A stretch of DNA of 64,000 nt from Streptomyces novaecaesareae. GTDB taxonomy: Bacteria; Actinomycetota; Actinomycetes; Streptomycetales; Streptomycetaceae. The translations under genes were made by a program, and so were the position numbers. A model generated the notes under the pieces. That model saw nothing but the letters and a program-made list of their open reading frames with translations. It did no database searches and was not told the DNA's origin. The stretch spans positions 1-64,000 of the forward strand of contig NZ_JNWQ01000022.1 in the NCBI RefSeq assembly GCF_000716875.1. Reading direction: 5' to 3'. Below are positions 1 to 6,370 of this stretch, in pieces (positions within the stretch are counted from its first letter, which is position 1; every line of letters begins with the position of its first letter).

Positions 1-31
1 CCCCCCCACCCCCCACCCCGCCTGGGTCGCC

Positions 32-64
32 CGTCGCCGCTTCGGCTTCGCCGAAGCGGCGACG
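32..64. terminator. GC-rich hairpin, likely terminator
   Basis: A perfect 15-bp stem (32-46 pairing with 50-64) encloses a 3-nt loop. There is no clear T-run, as is common for actinomycete terminators. It lies downstream of the leftward phosphotransferase gene, or could end a gene outside the window. Confidence 0.55.
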
Positions 65-78
65 GTGCTCCAAGCCCC

Positions 79-123
79 CATTGCGCGTGAGAAGTCGGCT
101 TGGCCGACTTCTCACGCGCAATG
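79..123. terminator. Very long perfect hairpin, likely terminator
   Basis: Positions 79-99 and 103-123 form a perfect 21-bp inverted repeat around a 3-nt loop (TTG). It lies about 70 bp beyond the stop of the leftward phosphotransferase gene and 14 bp from the hairpin at 32-64. A tandem pair of such stems fits a bidirectional terminator between convergent genes. Confidence 0.6.
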
Positions 124-193
124 ACCTGTCAGGCGACGGCCCGTGCCCCGGGTTTTGGGGCAAGGGCCGGTGGGTCTTCGCGCAGGAGCTGGG

Positions 194-1033
194 TCAGAGC
201 CTGTCGAGGAGATGGCCGAGGTGGGCACGGAGTGGGGCTTCGAGGTCGAGGTTGTCTCCTCGGGTGGTGGTTTGGAGTAGCTCGGTGATGACGACGAGTT
301 CGGCGAACAGTCCGGAGGGTGTGTCGAGGATGTGTCCCAGGTGGCTTCGGATCTGCGCTGCGGTTGTCGGGACGAGCAGGCTGTACGCGTGGAGCAGGGC
401 GGCGTCGTAGCCGGCGGGTGCGGCGCCCCAGCCTTCCCAGTCGAGAATCGTGAGTGAGGGCCCGGTGAGGTTGGCCCAGTGCAGATCGCCGTGGGCAGTG
501 GCCCAGACGTGAACGGTGCTGTCGACGGGAACGCCCAGGAATTGCGGCATCGCGCGGTCCAAGTACTCCTGTCGCACGGCGACCCGGTCGCTGGGCACAG
601 CCGCGATGGAGTCGAGAGCGTTGCTGAGGCTGTCCCACCAGCCTCCGTCCAGATCGGGCTCCGTACGTAGGGCAGGCTCGTGGGCTGTGATGGTGGTGGC
701 AGTGACCAGCTCGTACAGCTCTGCCAGGTAGCCGTACTCGCCGTCGTTCCAGCTCTGCCGTTCGACGAGCCGGGGGCGAGGAACCGCGGAAGGCATGCGG
801 CGGTCGGCCTCCAGCGGCCCCTCCCAGAGCTTCCCGCCAGCCCTGCCCGACGGGGCCGACACCAACCGGAGCCAGCCCGCGTCGATGTCCAGGGACACAG
901 CGCGGCCGAGTGTCCGTCCACGCCATCCCCACGCTTCACGAGAGCCGATCGGCGTCGCGTTCAGTCGAGTCGCGGCAGCGTCGTGCATTGCGCGCATCCG
1001 TGAAGCCGTCGCCGGTTCAGGTTCCGAGTACAT
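194..1033 (-). CDS. Aminoglycoside phosphotransferase (APH)-like kinase
   Basis: The predicted 279-residue protein has the APH/choline-kinase signature: HGDLHWANL at about 181-189 (the Brenner-type catalytic loop, with the base Asp and metal-binding Asn) and DWEGWG at about 198-203 (the metal-binding, DFG-equivalent Asp). The family transfers phosphate from ATP or GTP to hydroxyls of aminoglycosides or other small molecules; the substrate cannot be read here. I chose the ATG at 1033 because GAAGGG lies 6 nt upstream; an in-frame ATG at 1084 has no ribosome site. The N-terminal lobe is divergent and no clear P-loop is seen. It stands alone, followed by strong hairpins. Family confidence is good; a resistance role is only one possibility. 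Confidence 0.75.
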   Translation of the reverse strand: MYSEPEPATASRMRAMHDAAATRLNATPIGSREAWGWRGRTLGRAVSLDIDAGWLRLVSAPSGRAGGKLWEGPLEADRRMPSAVPRPRLVERQSWNDGEYGYLAELYELVTATTITAHEPALRTEPDLDGGWWDSLSNALDSIAAVPSDRVAVRQEYLDRAMPQFLGVPVDSTVHVWATAHGDLHWANLTGPSLTILDWEGWGAAPAGYDAALLHAYSLLVPTTAAQIRSHLGHILDTPSGLFAELVVITELLQTTTRGDNLDLEAPLRAHLGHLLDRL

Positions 1034-1199
1034 CAACAACCCTTCGCAGCACGTCCGGAGAGAGCGGAGGCAGGTCGAGGGCATCGGCGGCTTGCCGCCA
1101 GTGTTCCAAGCTGAATCCTCCGAATCAGTGAAGCCGGAATGCGAACCGCGGTCTCTTCGGCAGAGAGCCGGCTCGACCTCACCGGATCGGGTGGCTCTT

Positions 1200-1233
1200 C
1201 CCCATGCCCCGGCGGAGACGCCGGGGCATGGGG
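1200..1233 (-). terminator. Terminator of the DUF397 gene
   Basis: A perfect 15-bp stem (1200-1214 with 1219-1233) has a GAGA loop and lies just past the stop of the leftward DUF397 gene at 1240. Confidence 0.7.
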
Positions 1234-1239
1234 TCGTCC

Positions 1240-1434
1240 TCAGGCGGTGAAGCGGTCGAACTCGCCGGCCTTGGCGCCGCGGATCCAGGCGTCGAGCTTG
1301 GGGCGGGTGGTGGTGACGATGGTGGTGGGGTCGTCGGACTCGCGGATGTGGACGCGGTCGCCGTCGGAGGCGATTTCAACGCAGTTGGCCTGATCGGTAC
1401 TGAAGCTCGATTTCTGCCAGCTGAGCTGGGTCAT
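1240..1434 (-). CDS. DUF397 domain protein
   Basis: This 64-residue protein spans one DUF397 domain, with the family hallmarks WQKSSFS near the N terminus, CVEIA in the middle and a C-terminal AWIRGAKAGEFD. DUF397 proteins are small actinomycete partners of XRE-DUF5753 regulators, and the BldB developmental regulator is a distant relative. The ATG at 1434 is 2 nt beyond the stop of the upstream XRE-DUF5753 pseudogene and has AGGG 9 nt away; a GTG at 1440 is an alternative. The tight spacing shows it was the second gene of an XRE-DUF397 operon. That operon has lost its 5' end, so expression is uncertain. It closely resembles the DUF397 gene at 4505-4699, pointing to a duplicated cassette. Confidence 0.85.
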   Translation of the reverse strand: MTQLSWQKSSFSTDQANCVEIASDGDRVHIRESDDPTTIVTTTRPKLDAWIRGAKAGEFDRFTA

Positions 1435-1436
1435 GG

Positions 1437-2149
1437 TCACCGTCCCTGGATCTTGTATCGGATGTGCTGGATCAAGCCCAGTGAGTCACGATAGGTGGCG
1501 GACGGCGCCGGTGTGGAAGCGGACAGGGGCGGAAGTGCCAGACCCCTGATCCGATCGAACTTCTGGTCAAACGTTGTGACGGACTCGGGGTCACCGATGA
1601 ACGTGACCCCGTGGGGCTTTCCAGAAGGACCGTGTGAAGTCGAGTGTGCGGCGCTCGGATGAGCATGAACGTGGTGTCGTTGTACGCGTAGGTCGTGCAG
1701 TCGAACGGCAGGATCTGGATCGTTACGTTCGGCAGCTGGCTCATCTCGATCAGGTGGTTCAGTTGATCCCGCATGACGGTCGGGCCGCCGTACATGGTGT
1801 GCAAGGCTGCTTCATGGATCACGGCCCGGAGGGAAGGTGCGTCCGCGCTGGTCAGGAGCTTCTGGCGCCGGTGGCGGAACTCGACCTTCCTCTCGTTGTA
1901 TCCATGGATGACCTCGCTGTAGGCCTTGGTCTGCAGCAGGCCGGGGATGAGGAGAGTCTCGTAGCTGTCCAGACTCGCGGCGCTGGCTTCCGCCTCGGCC
2001 AGATCGAGAGCATGAGGGATCACGTCATGCCTGAACTCGGTCCACCAGCCCTTTCCTGTGCTCTCGCTCATGGCGATGAGGCCGGCTCGGTACTCCGGGT
2101 CCGTGACGTTGCAGATGTCGAGCCAGGCGTTCAGACGCTCAAGATTGAG
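1437..2149 (-). pseudogene. XRE-DUF5753 regulator, 5'-truncated and frameshifted
   Basis: Reading leftward from about 2149, the frame encodes a DUF5753 domain (LNAWLDICNVTDPEYRAG, then GLLQTKAYSEV and QLPNVTIQILPFDCT). The N-terminal helix-turn-helix that should precede it is absent: the sequence upstream is the opposite-strand HATPase fragment. Near 1617 the frame breaks; after LLES the family-like continuation (HGVTFIGDPESVTTFDQKF) is in another frame and runs to a TGA at 1437. With no DNA-binding domain and a broken C-terminal half, it should be inactive. Family members are DNA-binding regulators paired with DUF397 proteins. I infer that one deletion near 2150-2165 removed its 5' end and that of the divergent HATPase gene. 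A sequencing error could explain the frameshift but not the missing HTH. Confidence 0.8.
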
Positions 2150-2159
2150 GCCCCCCTCT

Positions 2160-2497
2160 CTCACCGTCTCGCGCGAGGTGTTGCGCGACGCCATGGTGCG
2201 CGCCGGGTACACCGATCCCTCCATCGGGGACGCTGAACTCGCGCTCGTGGAGCTGATCGTGAACGCGTGGCGGCACGGGGCGACGCCGTCGCCGGTCGTG
2301 GTGGTCGTGATCGCGGAGAAGACCCTCCGGGTCACCGTCGCCGACCGGAGCTCCGAGCTGTCGGCGCAGCGGGGGTCGTCCGAACTCGCCGAGTGCGGGC
2401 GGGGTTGCAGCTGGTGGAGGCGTTCACCCATCGGTGGGGTGCCGAGCCGCAGAAGCTCGGGAAGCGGGTCTGGTTCGAGCTGGACGGCGTGGCGTGA
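2160..2497 (+). pseudogene. RsbW/SpoIIAB-like HATPase, 5'-truncated and frameshifted
   Basis: The rightward frame from about 2160 encodes an ATP-binding region of the anti-sigma kinase type: ELALVELIVNAWRHG (the N box with its Mg-binding Asn), then a VTVADRS segment. Near 2396 the frame shifts, and the end of the family (GLQLVEAFTHRWG, then GKRVWFELDG) continues in a second frame to the TGA at 2497. The first part of the domain is missing at the junction with the XRE-DUF5753 pseudogene. Such HATPase genes often sit divergently beside XRE-DUF397 pairs in Streptomyces, so the two fragments look like one former cluster. Confidence 0.78.
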
Positions 2498-2748
2498 ACG
2501 CTCTGTACCCGATCCACCCGGCCGACCCCGCCATTCACCACCTCACCGGTCGGCAGATCACCGACTTGATCGTGGAACTCCGGACCGAGGGCCGTGAGTT
2601 CGGCTTGCTCTGGCCGTCCGCCAAGCCCGGCGAGACGATCGTGGACGGGCGGGTCCTGGTCTCCCTCGGCAATGTCCCGGCCAGCACGGTGATCGATCTT
2701 CTGGCGCTCGTCCGGGAGTTCAACCGGCGCCGCGTCCGAGAGGTGTAG
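2494..2748 (+). CDS. Small conserved-looking protein of unknown function
   Basis: This 84-residue ORF starts at a GTG that overlaps the HATPase stop by 4 nt (GTGA), the spacing of a translationally coupled partner. The protein is soluble and mixed alpha/beta, with no cysteines, signal peptide or membrane segment; segments such as LTGRQITDLIVELRTEG and STVIDLLALVREFNRR look helical. I do not recognise the family. Because the upstream gene is broken, coupling may be lost and the ORF may be a relic of the same decaying cluster. It ends 14 bp before the convergent hydrolase gene. Confidence 0.55.
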   Translation: MNALYPIHPADPAIHHLTGRQITDLIVELRTEGREFGLLWPSAKPGETIVDGRVLVSLGNVPASTVIDLLALVREFNRRRVREV

Positions 2749-2761
2749 ACGAGCCTGCGGG

Positions 2762-3553
2762 TCAGGAGAGTTCGCGGACGGCGTTGGCGACGGCGCCGAA
2801 GTCCTTGCGGAGGATCTTGGAGTGGTTGCTCGGGACCTTCGCGCTGAGCTTGATGTTGGGGTTGCGGGCGACCACGGCGCCGAGGCCGGCGCGGAGCTGT
2901 TCCATCACCTTCGGGTCGCCGCCCAGGTTGCCGCCGGTGGCGAGGACGTACCGGGTCTGGGTGGTGATGCGGTCGAAGACCGGGTCGAGGGCGGCGGGCG
3001 CGCAGAGTTCGTTGAGCTCGATGTTGATCTCGGCGTGCTGGACGGCGCTCATCCGGGCGGCCAGGCCGAGCCGGCGGCAGATCGGGAACAGCGGGCTCAG
3101 CCGGCGGAAGAGCTTGCGGACCTGGACCTTGGTGGCGTCGTCGAGCCACTCGTGGGTCATCGCGCCGTCCACGGCCACCGCCCCGAGGGTGCGCTCCGGG
3201 TTCCGGGCGGCCCAGTGGATGGCGAGCATGGCGCCGTAGGACCAGCCGACCAGGATCGCCCGCTCGACTCCCCTCGCGGCGAGGACGGCGTCGAGGCTGC
3301 GGACGGACGCCTCGAAGGTGTAGTCGGAGGAAGTCCCGGACTTGCCGCGGGCGCGCTCGTCGTAGGTGATGTGCCGGTAGCCGTCGCCGAGTTCGGCGAT
3401 GACGTGCTTCCAGTGGGACTGGTCGGCGTAGGAGCCGTTGAGGTAGACCACGGGGATGCCGGCGCCGCCGGTGTCGGTCACGGCCAGGGCGGTGTCGTCG
3501 ACCGACACCATGCCGGTCCAGGCGGAACGCGCGGAGTTCGTTTGGGTGTTCAT
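2762..3553 (-). CDS. Alpha/beta hydrolase
   Basis: A 263-residue single-domain alpha/beta hydrolase. The nucleophile elbow is GWSYG (Ser105), the strand before it is ERAILVGWS, and the N-terminal VVYLNGSYAD holds the oxyanion-hole region, with Asn-Gly in place of the usual His-Gly. The catalytic Asp and the terminal His (probably in SNHSKIL) are plausible but unproven. There is no signal peptide, so it should be cytoplasmic. The ATG at 3553 is preceded by AGGAAGG about 10 nt away. It lies 48 bp after the DUF4097 gene on the same strand and is probably cotranscribed with it. The substrate is unknown. Confidence 0.82.
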   Translation of the reverse strand: MNTQTNSARSAWTGMVSVDDTALAVTDTGGAGIPVVYLNGSYADQSHWKHVIAELGDGYRHITYDERARGKSGTSSDYTFEASVRSLDAVLAARGVERAILVGWSYGAMLAIHWAARNPERTLGAVAVDGAMTHEWLDDATKVQVRKLFRRLSPLFPICRRLGLAARMSAVQHAEINIELNELCAPAALDPVFDRITTQTRYVLATGGNLGGDPKVMEQLRAGLGAVVARNPNIKLSAKVPSNHSKILRKDFGAVANAVRELS

Positions 3554-3601
3554 GGTGGTGTGCCTTCCTGAGCAGCTGGGAGCGGTTGGGGGGGAGGGGG
3601 T

Positions 3602-4264
3602 TCAGTGGGTGTGGGCGGTGATGTCGCCGTGGGAGGTGGTGGCGCGGATGTGGAGGGTGGTGGTGCCGTCGTTGCGCAGGGCGTTGCTGATGCGGCCGTG
3701 TCCGGTGGCGGCATCGAGGGCGGCGGAGGTGGCGGTGGCGGTGCCGACGGTGATGTTTCCGGACCGGGTGGTGAGGGCGAGGGTGCCGCGGTCGGCCTGG
3801 GTGATGCGGATGTCGCCGCGGGCGGTGGTGAGGGTGGCGGGGCCGGTGAGGCGGCCGATCTCGATGTCGCCGTCGATGGCGGTGATGCGAGCGCCGGCGG
3901 CTTCGTCGATCTTGATGCGGTGGTGGGCGCCGGTGAAGGCGAGGTCGCCGAGGCGGCCGACGACGCGCAGTTCGCAGGCCTGGGTGTCGGCCTCGACGGC
4001 GGAGCCGGCCGGGAGCTGGACGGTGATCTCCAGACAGCCGGCGCCGAAGAGGGTGTTGCCGGTCTTGGCGGTGCGGATGGTGAGCAGGCCGTCGGTGTAG
4101 GTGGCGGTGGTCTGCTCGGCGGTGCGCACGTCGCGGTTCTTGCCCGGGTCGGCGGGGCGGATCTCGACGGTGGTGTCGGCGCGGTCGGCGGCGATGAACC
4201 GGACGCTGCCGGCCGCAACGTCCAGGACGGCGGTGATCGGGGCGGGGGTGGCGAACTTCTGCAT
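3602..4264 (-). CDS. DUF4097 family beta-strand repeat protein
   Basis: A 220-residue protein made almost entirely of short beta repeats of the form GDIxIxxxxG and SGNITVG, typical of DUF4097/adhesin-like beta-helix proteins. No signal peptide or membrane segment is visible, so it is probably cytoplasmic. The function of the family is unclear; many members sit beside regulators or transporters. It is the first gene of a probable two-gene unit with the alpha/beta hydrolase. A promoter at 4323-4351 with an overlapping palindrome lies just upstream, so expression is probably repressed by an unidentified regulator. Confidence 0.82.
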   Translation of the reverse strand: MQKFATPAPITAVLDVAAGSVRFIAADRADTTVEIRPADPGKNRDVRTAEQTTATYTDGLLTIRTAKTGNTLFGAGCLEITVQLPAGSAVEADTQACELRVVGRLGDLAFTGAHHRIKIDEAAGARITAIDGDIEIGRLTGPATLTTARGDIRITQADRGTLALTTRSGNITVGTATATSAALDAATGHGRISNALRNDGTTTLHIRATTSHGDITAHTH

Positions 4265-4322
4265 CGTGCTCTCCTGAGTGCTGCGCTTGTGTGTTGCGCG
4301 GTCGTCGTTTCTGACGATGGAA

Positions 4323-4351
4323 AAGCTACGTTGCGTTCATGGATGTGGCAA
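4323..4351 (-). promoter_or_regulatory. Vegetative-type promoter of the DUF4097-hydrolase unit
   Basis: Reading leftward, TTGCCA (4351-4346) and TAGCTT (4328-4323) are separated by exactly 17 nt, a good match to HrdB-type -35 and -10 boxes. The predicted transcript starts near 4316, about 50 nt before the DUF4097 ATG. Confidence 0.6.
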
Positions 4352-4364
4352 CAAGCTCGTTGCC
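4347..4364. promoter_or_regulatory. Operator-like palindrome in a cluster of GTTGC motifs
   Basis: GGCAAC-N6-GTTGCC is an inverted repeat overlapping the -35 box of the promoter above, the classic position for a repressor. The pentamer GTTGC (or its complement GCAAC) also occurs at 4293, 4330, 4402, 4425 and 4446, giving seven copies in about 160 bp. Confidence 0.5.
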
Positions 4365-4430
4365 TCAAATCGCCATCTGTGCAGGTGAAAGTCGGGAAAT
4401 CGTTGCGGTGGACGCAGCCTTAACGCAACA

Positions 4431-4464
4431 ACCCCCACTCCGGGTGTTGCAATGGAGTGGGGGT
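4431..4464 (-). terminator. Terminator of the second DUF397 gene
   Basis: A perfect 11-bp stem (4431-4441 with 4454-4464) has a 12-nt loop. It lies 40 bp beyond the stop of the leftward DUF397 gene and isolates it from the DUF4097 promoter. Confidence 0.65.
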
Positions 4465-4504
4465 GAACGCTACTCGGTGAGCAGGAGGGGGCCGGGGCTG
4501 GGCG

Positions 4505-4699
4505 TCAGGCGACGAAGTGGTCGAACTCGCCGGCCTTGGCCCCGCGGACCCAGGCGTTGAACTTGATGCGGGTGGTGGTGACGATGTGGGTGGGGTCGTC
4601 GGACTGGCGGATGTAGACGAGGTCGCCGTCGGAGGCGATCTCGATGTACTCCGCCTTGTCCCCGCTGAGGCTGGACTTCTGCCAGTCGAGGTGTTCCAC
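4505..4699 (-). CDS. DUF397 domain protein (solitary)
   Basis: A 64-residue DUF397 protein, strongly similar to the one at 1240-1434 (shared segments SDDP, IVTTTR and RGAKAGEFD). The GTG at 4699 is supported by AAGGGG about 7 nt upstream; the frame stays open further upstream but with no family similarity. Unlike most family members it has no XRE-DUF5753 gene beside it. It is transcribed divergently from the fxsC-fxsT pair and has its own terminator. It may partner a regulator elsewhere, or be linked to the neighbouring TIR system. Confidence 0.82.
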   Translation of the reverse strand: MEHLDWQKSSLSGDKAEYIEIASDGDLVYIRQSDDPTHIVTTTRIKFNAWVRGAKAGEFDHFVA

Positions 4700-4897
4700 G
4701 GGTGCCCCTTCTGATCGTGTGCGGCGGCCGGATCGAGGGTACTGCTCCGGCGAAGGAGGCGGCGGCATCGTTTCGGTCATGTCAATTCGTGCGAGACGTT
4801 GTGCTATTCCATTGGGGTGTCAGTCGTTCCTACACTGAAGCCCCGCCGCACGGGGGCTGCGGGAGGCAGGTTGCCGACGGGCCCGGGGGAGGCGCGT

Positions 4898-6370
4898 GTG
4901 ACTGACCGGGGCTGGGACGACGACGACACCCGGCCGTACTTCTTCCTCTCCTACGCGCACACCCCGAAAGCCGGTGCGCGGGGCGCAGGCGATCCGAACC
5001 ACTGGGTCAGGCAGCTGTACCGGGACCTCTGCGAGGCGGTGCTGCAGATCACCACCGCCCCAGACGGCGTGCCGGTGGGCTTCATGGACGAGTCCATGCA
5101 CCAGGGCGAGTTGTGGGCCGAGCGGCTGTCCGACGAGTTGGCGAGCTGCCGGGTGTTCGTCCCGCTGTACTCCCCCCGGTACTTCAACAGCGTTCCGTGC
5201 GGGCAGGAGTGGCACGCCTTCACCCGCCGCCCGGTCTACCCGGCGAACCTCGACTCCGAGCGCACCAGCGGCATCGTCCCGGTGCTGTGGGCGCCGATGA
5301 GTCGCTACCGGCTGCCGAAGGTGGCCACTGAACTCCAGTTCAACCATGCGAGTTTCGGGCCCGACTACGCCACCGAGGGCCTGTACGCGCTGATGAAGCT
5401 CAGCTACTTCCGCTCCGCGTACGAGCTGGCCGTGCACCGGCTGGCGGCGCGGATCGTGCAGGTCGCCGAGGAGACGGTGATCCCGGTCGGGCGGCGGCTC
5501 GAATTCAACGGCCTCCCGAGCGCGTTCAACGTCACCGCCCCGACCAAGCAGCTGCGGATCTCCGTCCTCGCCTACCACCAGGGGGAGTTGCCCGCCGACC
5601 GCAACCCCGACTACTACGGCGACCGGCGCACCGACTGGCATCCGTACCGGCCGGTCGGCTCGCCCATCGCGCAGCACGCGGTCAGGCTGGCACGGCAGTT
5701 GGGGTTCCAGCCGACGGTGCACGAGTTCGACGACGAGGCCGAGTCGATCATCGGGGGCGCCGCGGAGGCCCCCGGCCTGCTGCTGCTCGACCGCTGGGCG
5801 CTGCGCGACCCGCGCCGGCGGGAGCTGGTCCGGCGGTTCGACCGTTCGGACACCACCTGGGTGAGCGTTCTGGAGCCGTGGAACACCGACGACCCGGAGT
5901 GTGAGGAACGCGCCGGTGAGATGGGGGAGTTGAGCGACGACGCGCTGCGCATCACCCGGCGTGCGGGCCGCCCGAGCTTCCTCGGTGTGACCGGCCCGAC
6001 CGGGCTGCGCACCCTGGAGGACTTCGACGACGCACTTCCCCGGGCCGCGATGAAGGCCAAGTACGCCTTCGAGGGCCGCACCAGGGCCGAGCCGGAGGAA
6101 CCGCCGCCGCCCCGGCCGAGCCTGCGGGACGCGTTCCGACGCAGCGGAGGCGGAGCCGGAGGCGGGGGCAACGGCAACGACCGCGACGACAGCCACAGCA
6201 ACGGCCACGACGGCAACGGCCGCAGCAACGGTCACGACGGCAACGGCCGCAGCAACGGCCACGACCGTGACAACCACCACGACCCGTACCGCGAGCACGA
6301 CCCGTACCGCGACGACGGCGATGACCCCGATGACGGGATGGCGCCCCTGGGAGGACGAGGAAACCGATGA
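4898..6370 (+). CDS. fxsC: TIR-like protein FxsC
   Basis: A 490-residue protein of the FxsC type. Residues about 13-115 form a TIR-like domain: YFFLSYAH at the first strand, MDESMHQGELW after it, then CRVFVPLYSPRYFNS and CGQEW, where Glu104 sits at the position of the catalytic Glu of NAD-cleaving TIR domains. A second region (about 210-390) begins LRISVLAYHQGELP and resembles the FxsC C-terminal domain. The last 80 residues are Gly/Asn/His/Asp-rich repeats. I chose the GTG at 4898 because GGGGGAGG precedes it; an in-frame ATG at 4799 lacks support. Its stop overlaps the fxsT start by 4 nt. Family members were defined beside radical SAM FxsB and FxSxx-COOH peptides, neither seen here. NADase activity is unproven. 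Confidence 0.82.
   Translation: MTDRGWDDDDTRPYFFLSYAHTPKAGARGAGDPNHWVRQLYRDLCEAVLQITTAPDGVPVGFMDESMHQGELWAERLSDELASCRVFVPLYSPRYFNSVPCGQEWHAFTRRPVYPANLDSERTSGIVPVLWAPMSRYRLPKVATELQFNHASFGPDYATEGLYALMKLSYFRSAYELAVHRLAARIVQVAEETVIPVGRRLEFNGLPSAFNVTAPTKQLRISVLAYHQGELPADRNPDYYGDRRTDWHPYRPVGSPIAQHAVRLARQLGFQPTVHEFDDEAESIIGGAAEAPGLLLLDRWALRDPRRRELVRRFDRSDTTWVSVLEPWNTDDPECEERAGEMGELSDDALRITRRAGRPSFLGVTGPTGLRTLEDFDDALPRAAMKAKYAFEGRTRAEPEEPPPPRPSLRDAFRRSGGGAGGGGNGNDRDDSHSNGHDGNGRSNGHDGNGRSNGHDRDNHHDPYREHDPYRDDGDDPDDGMAPLGGRGNR
6181..6310 (+). repeat. In-frame tandem repeats encoding the FxsC tail
   Basis: Near-identical in-frame repeats of about 27 nt encode NGHDGNGRS-type units, followed by two HDPYR units. 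The encoded tail is polar and probably disordered. Copy number is likely to vary between strains. Confidence 0.7.

Noticed and set aside
1437..2497. Insertion sequence as cause of the broken regulators
   Set aside because: No transposase, terminal inverted repeat or target duplication is seen; a simple deletion explains the junction.
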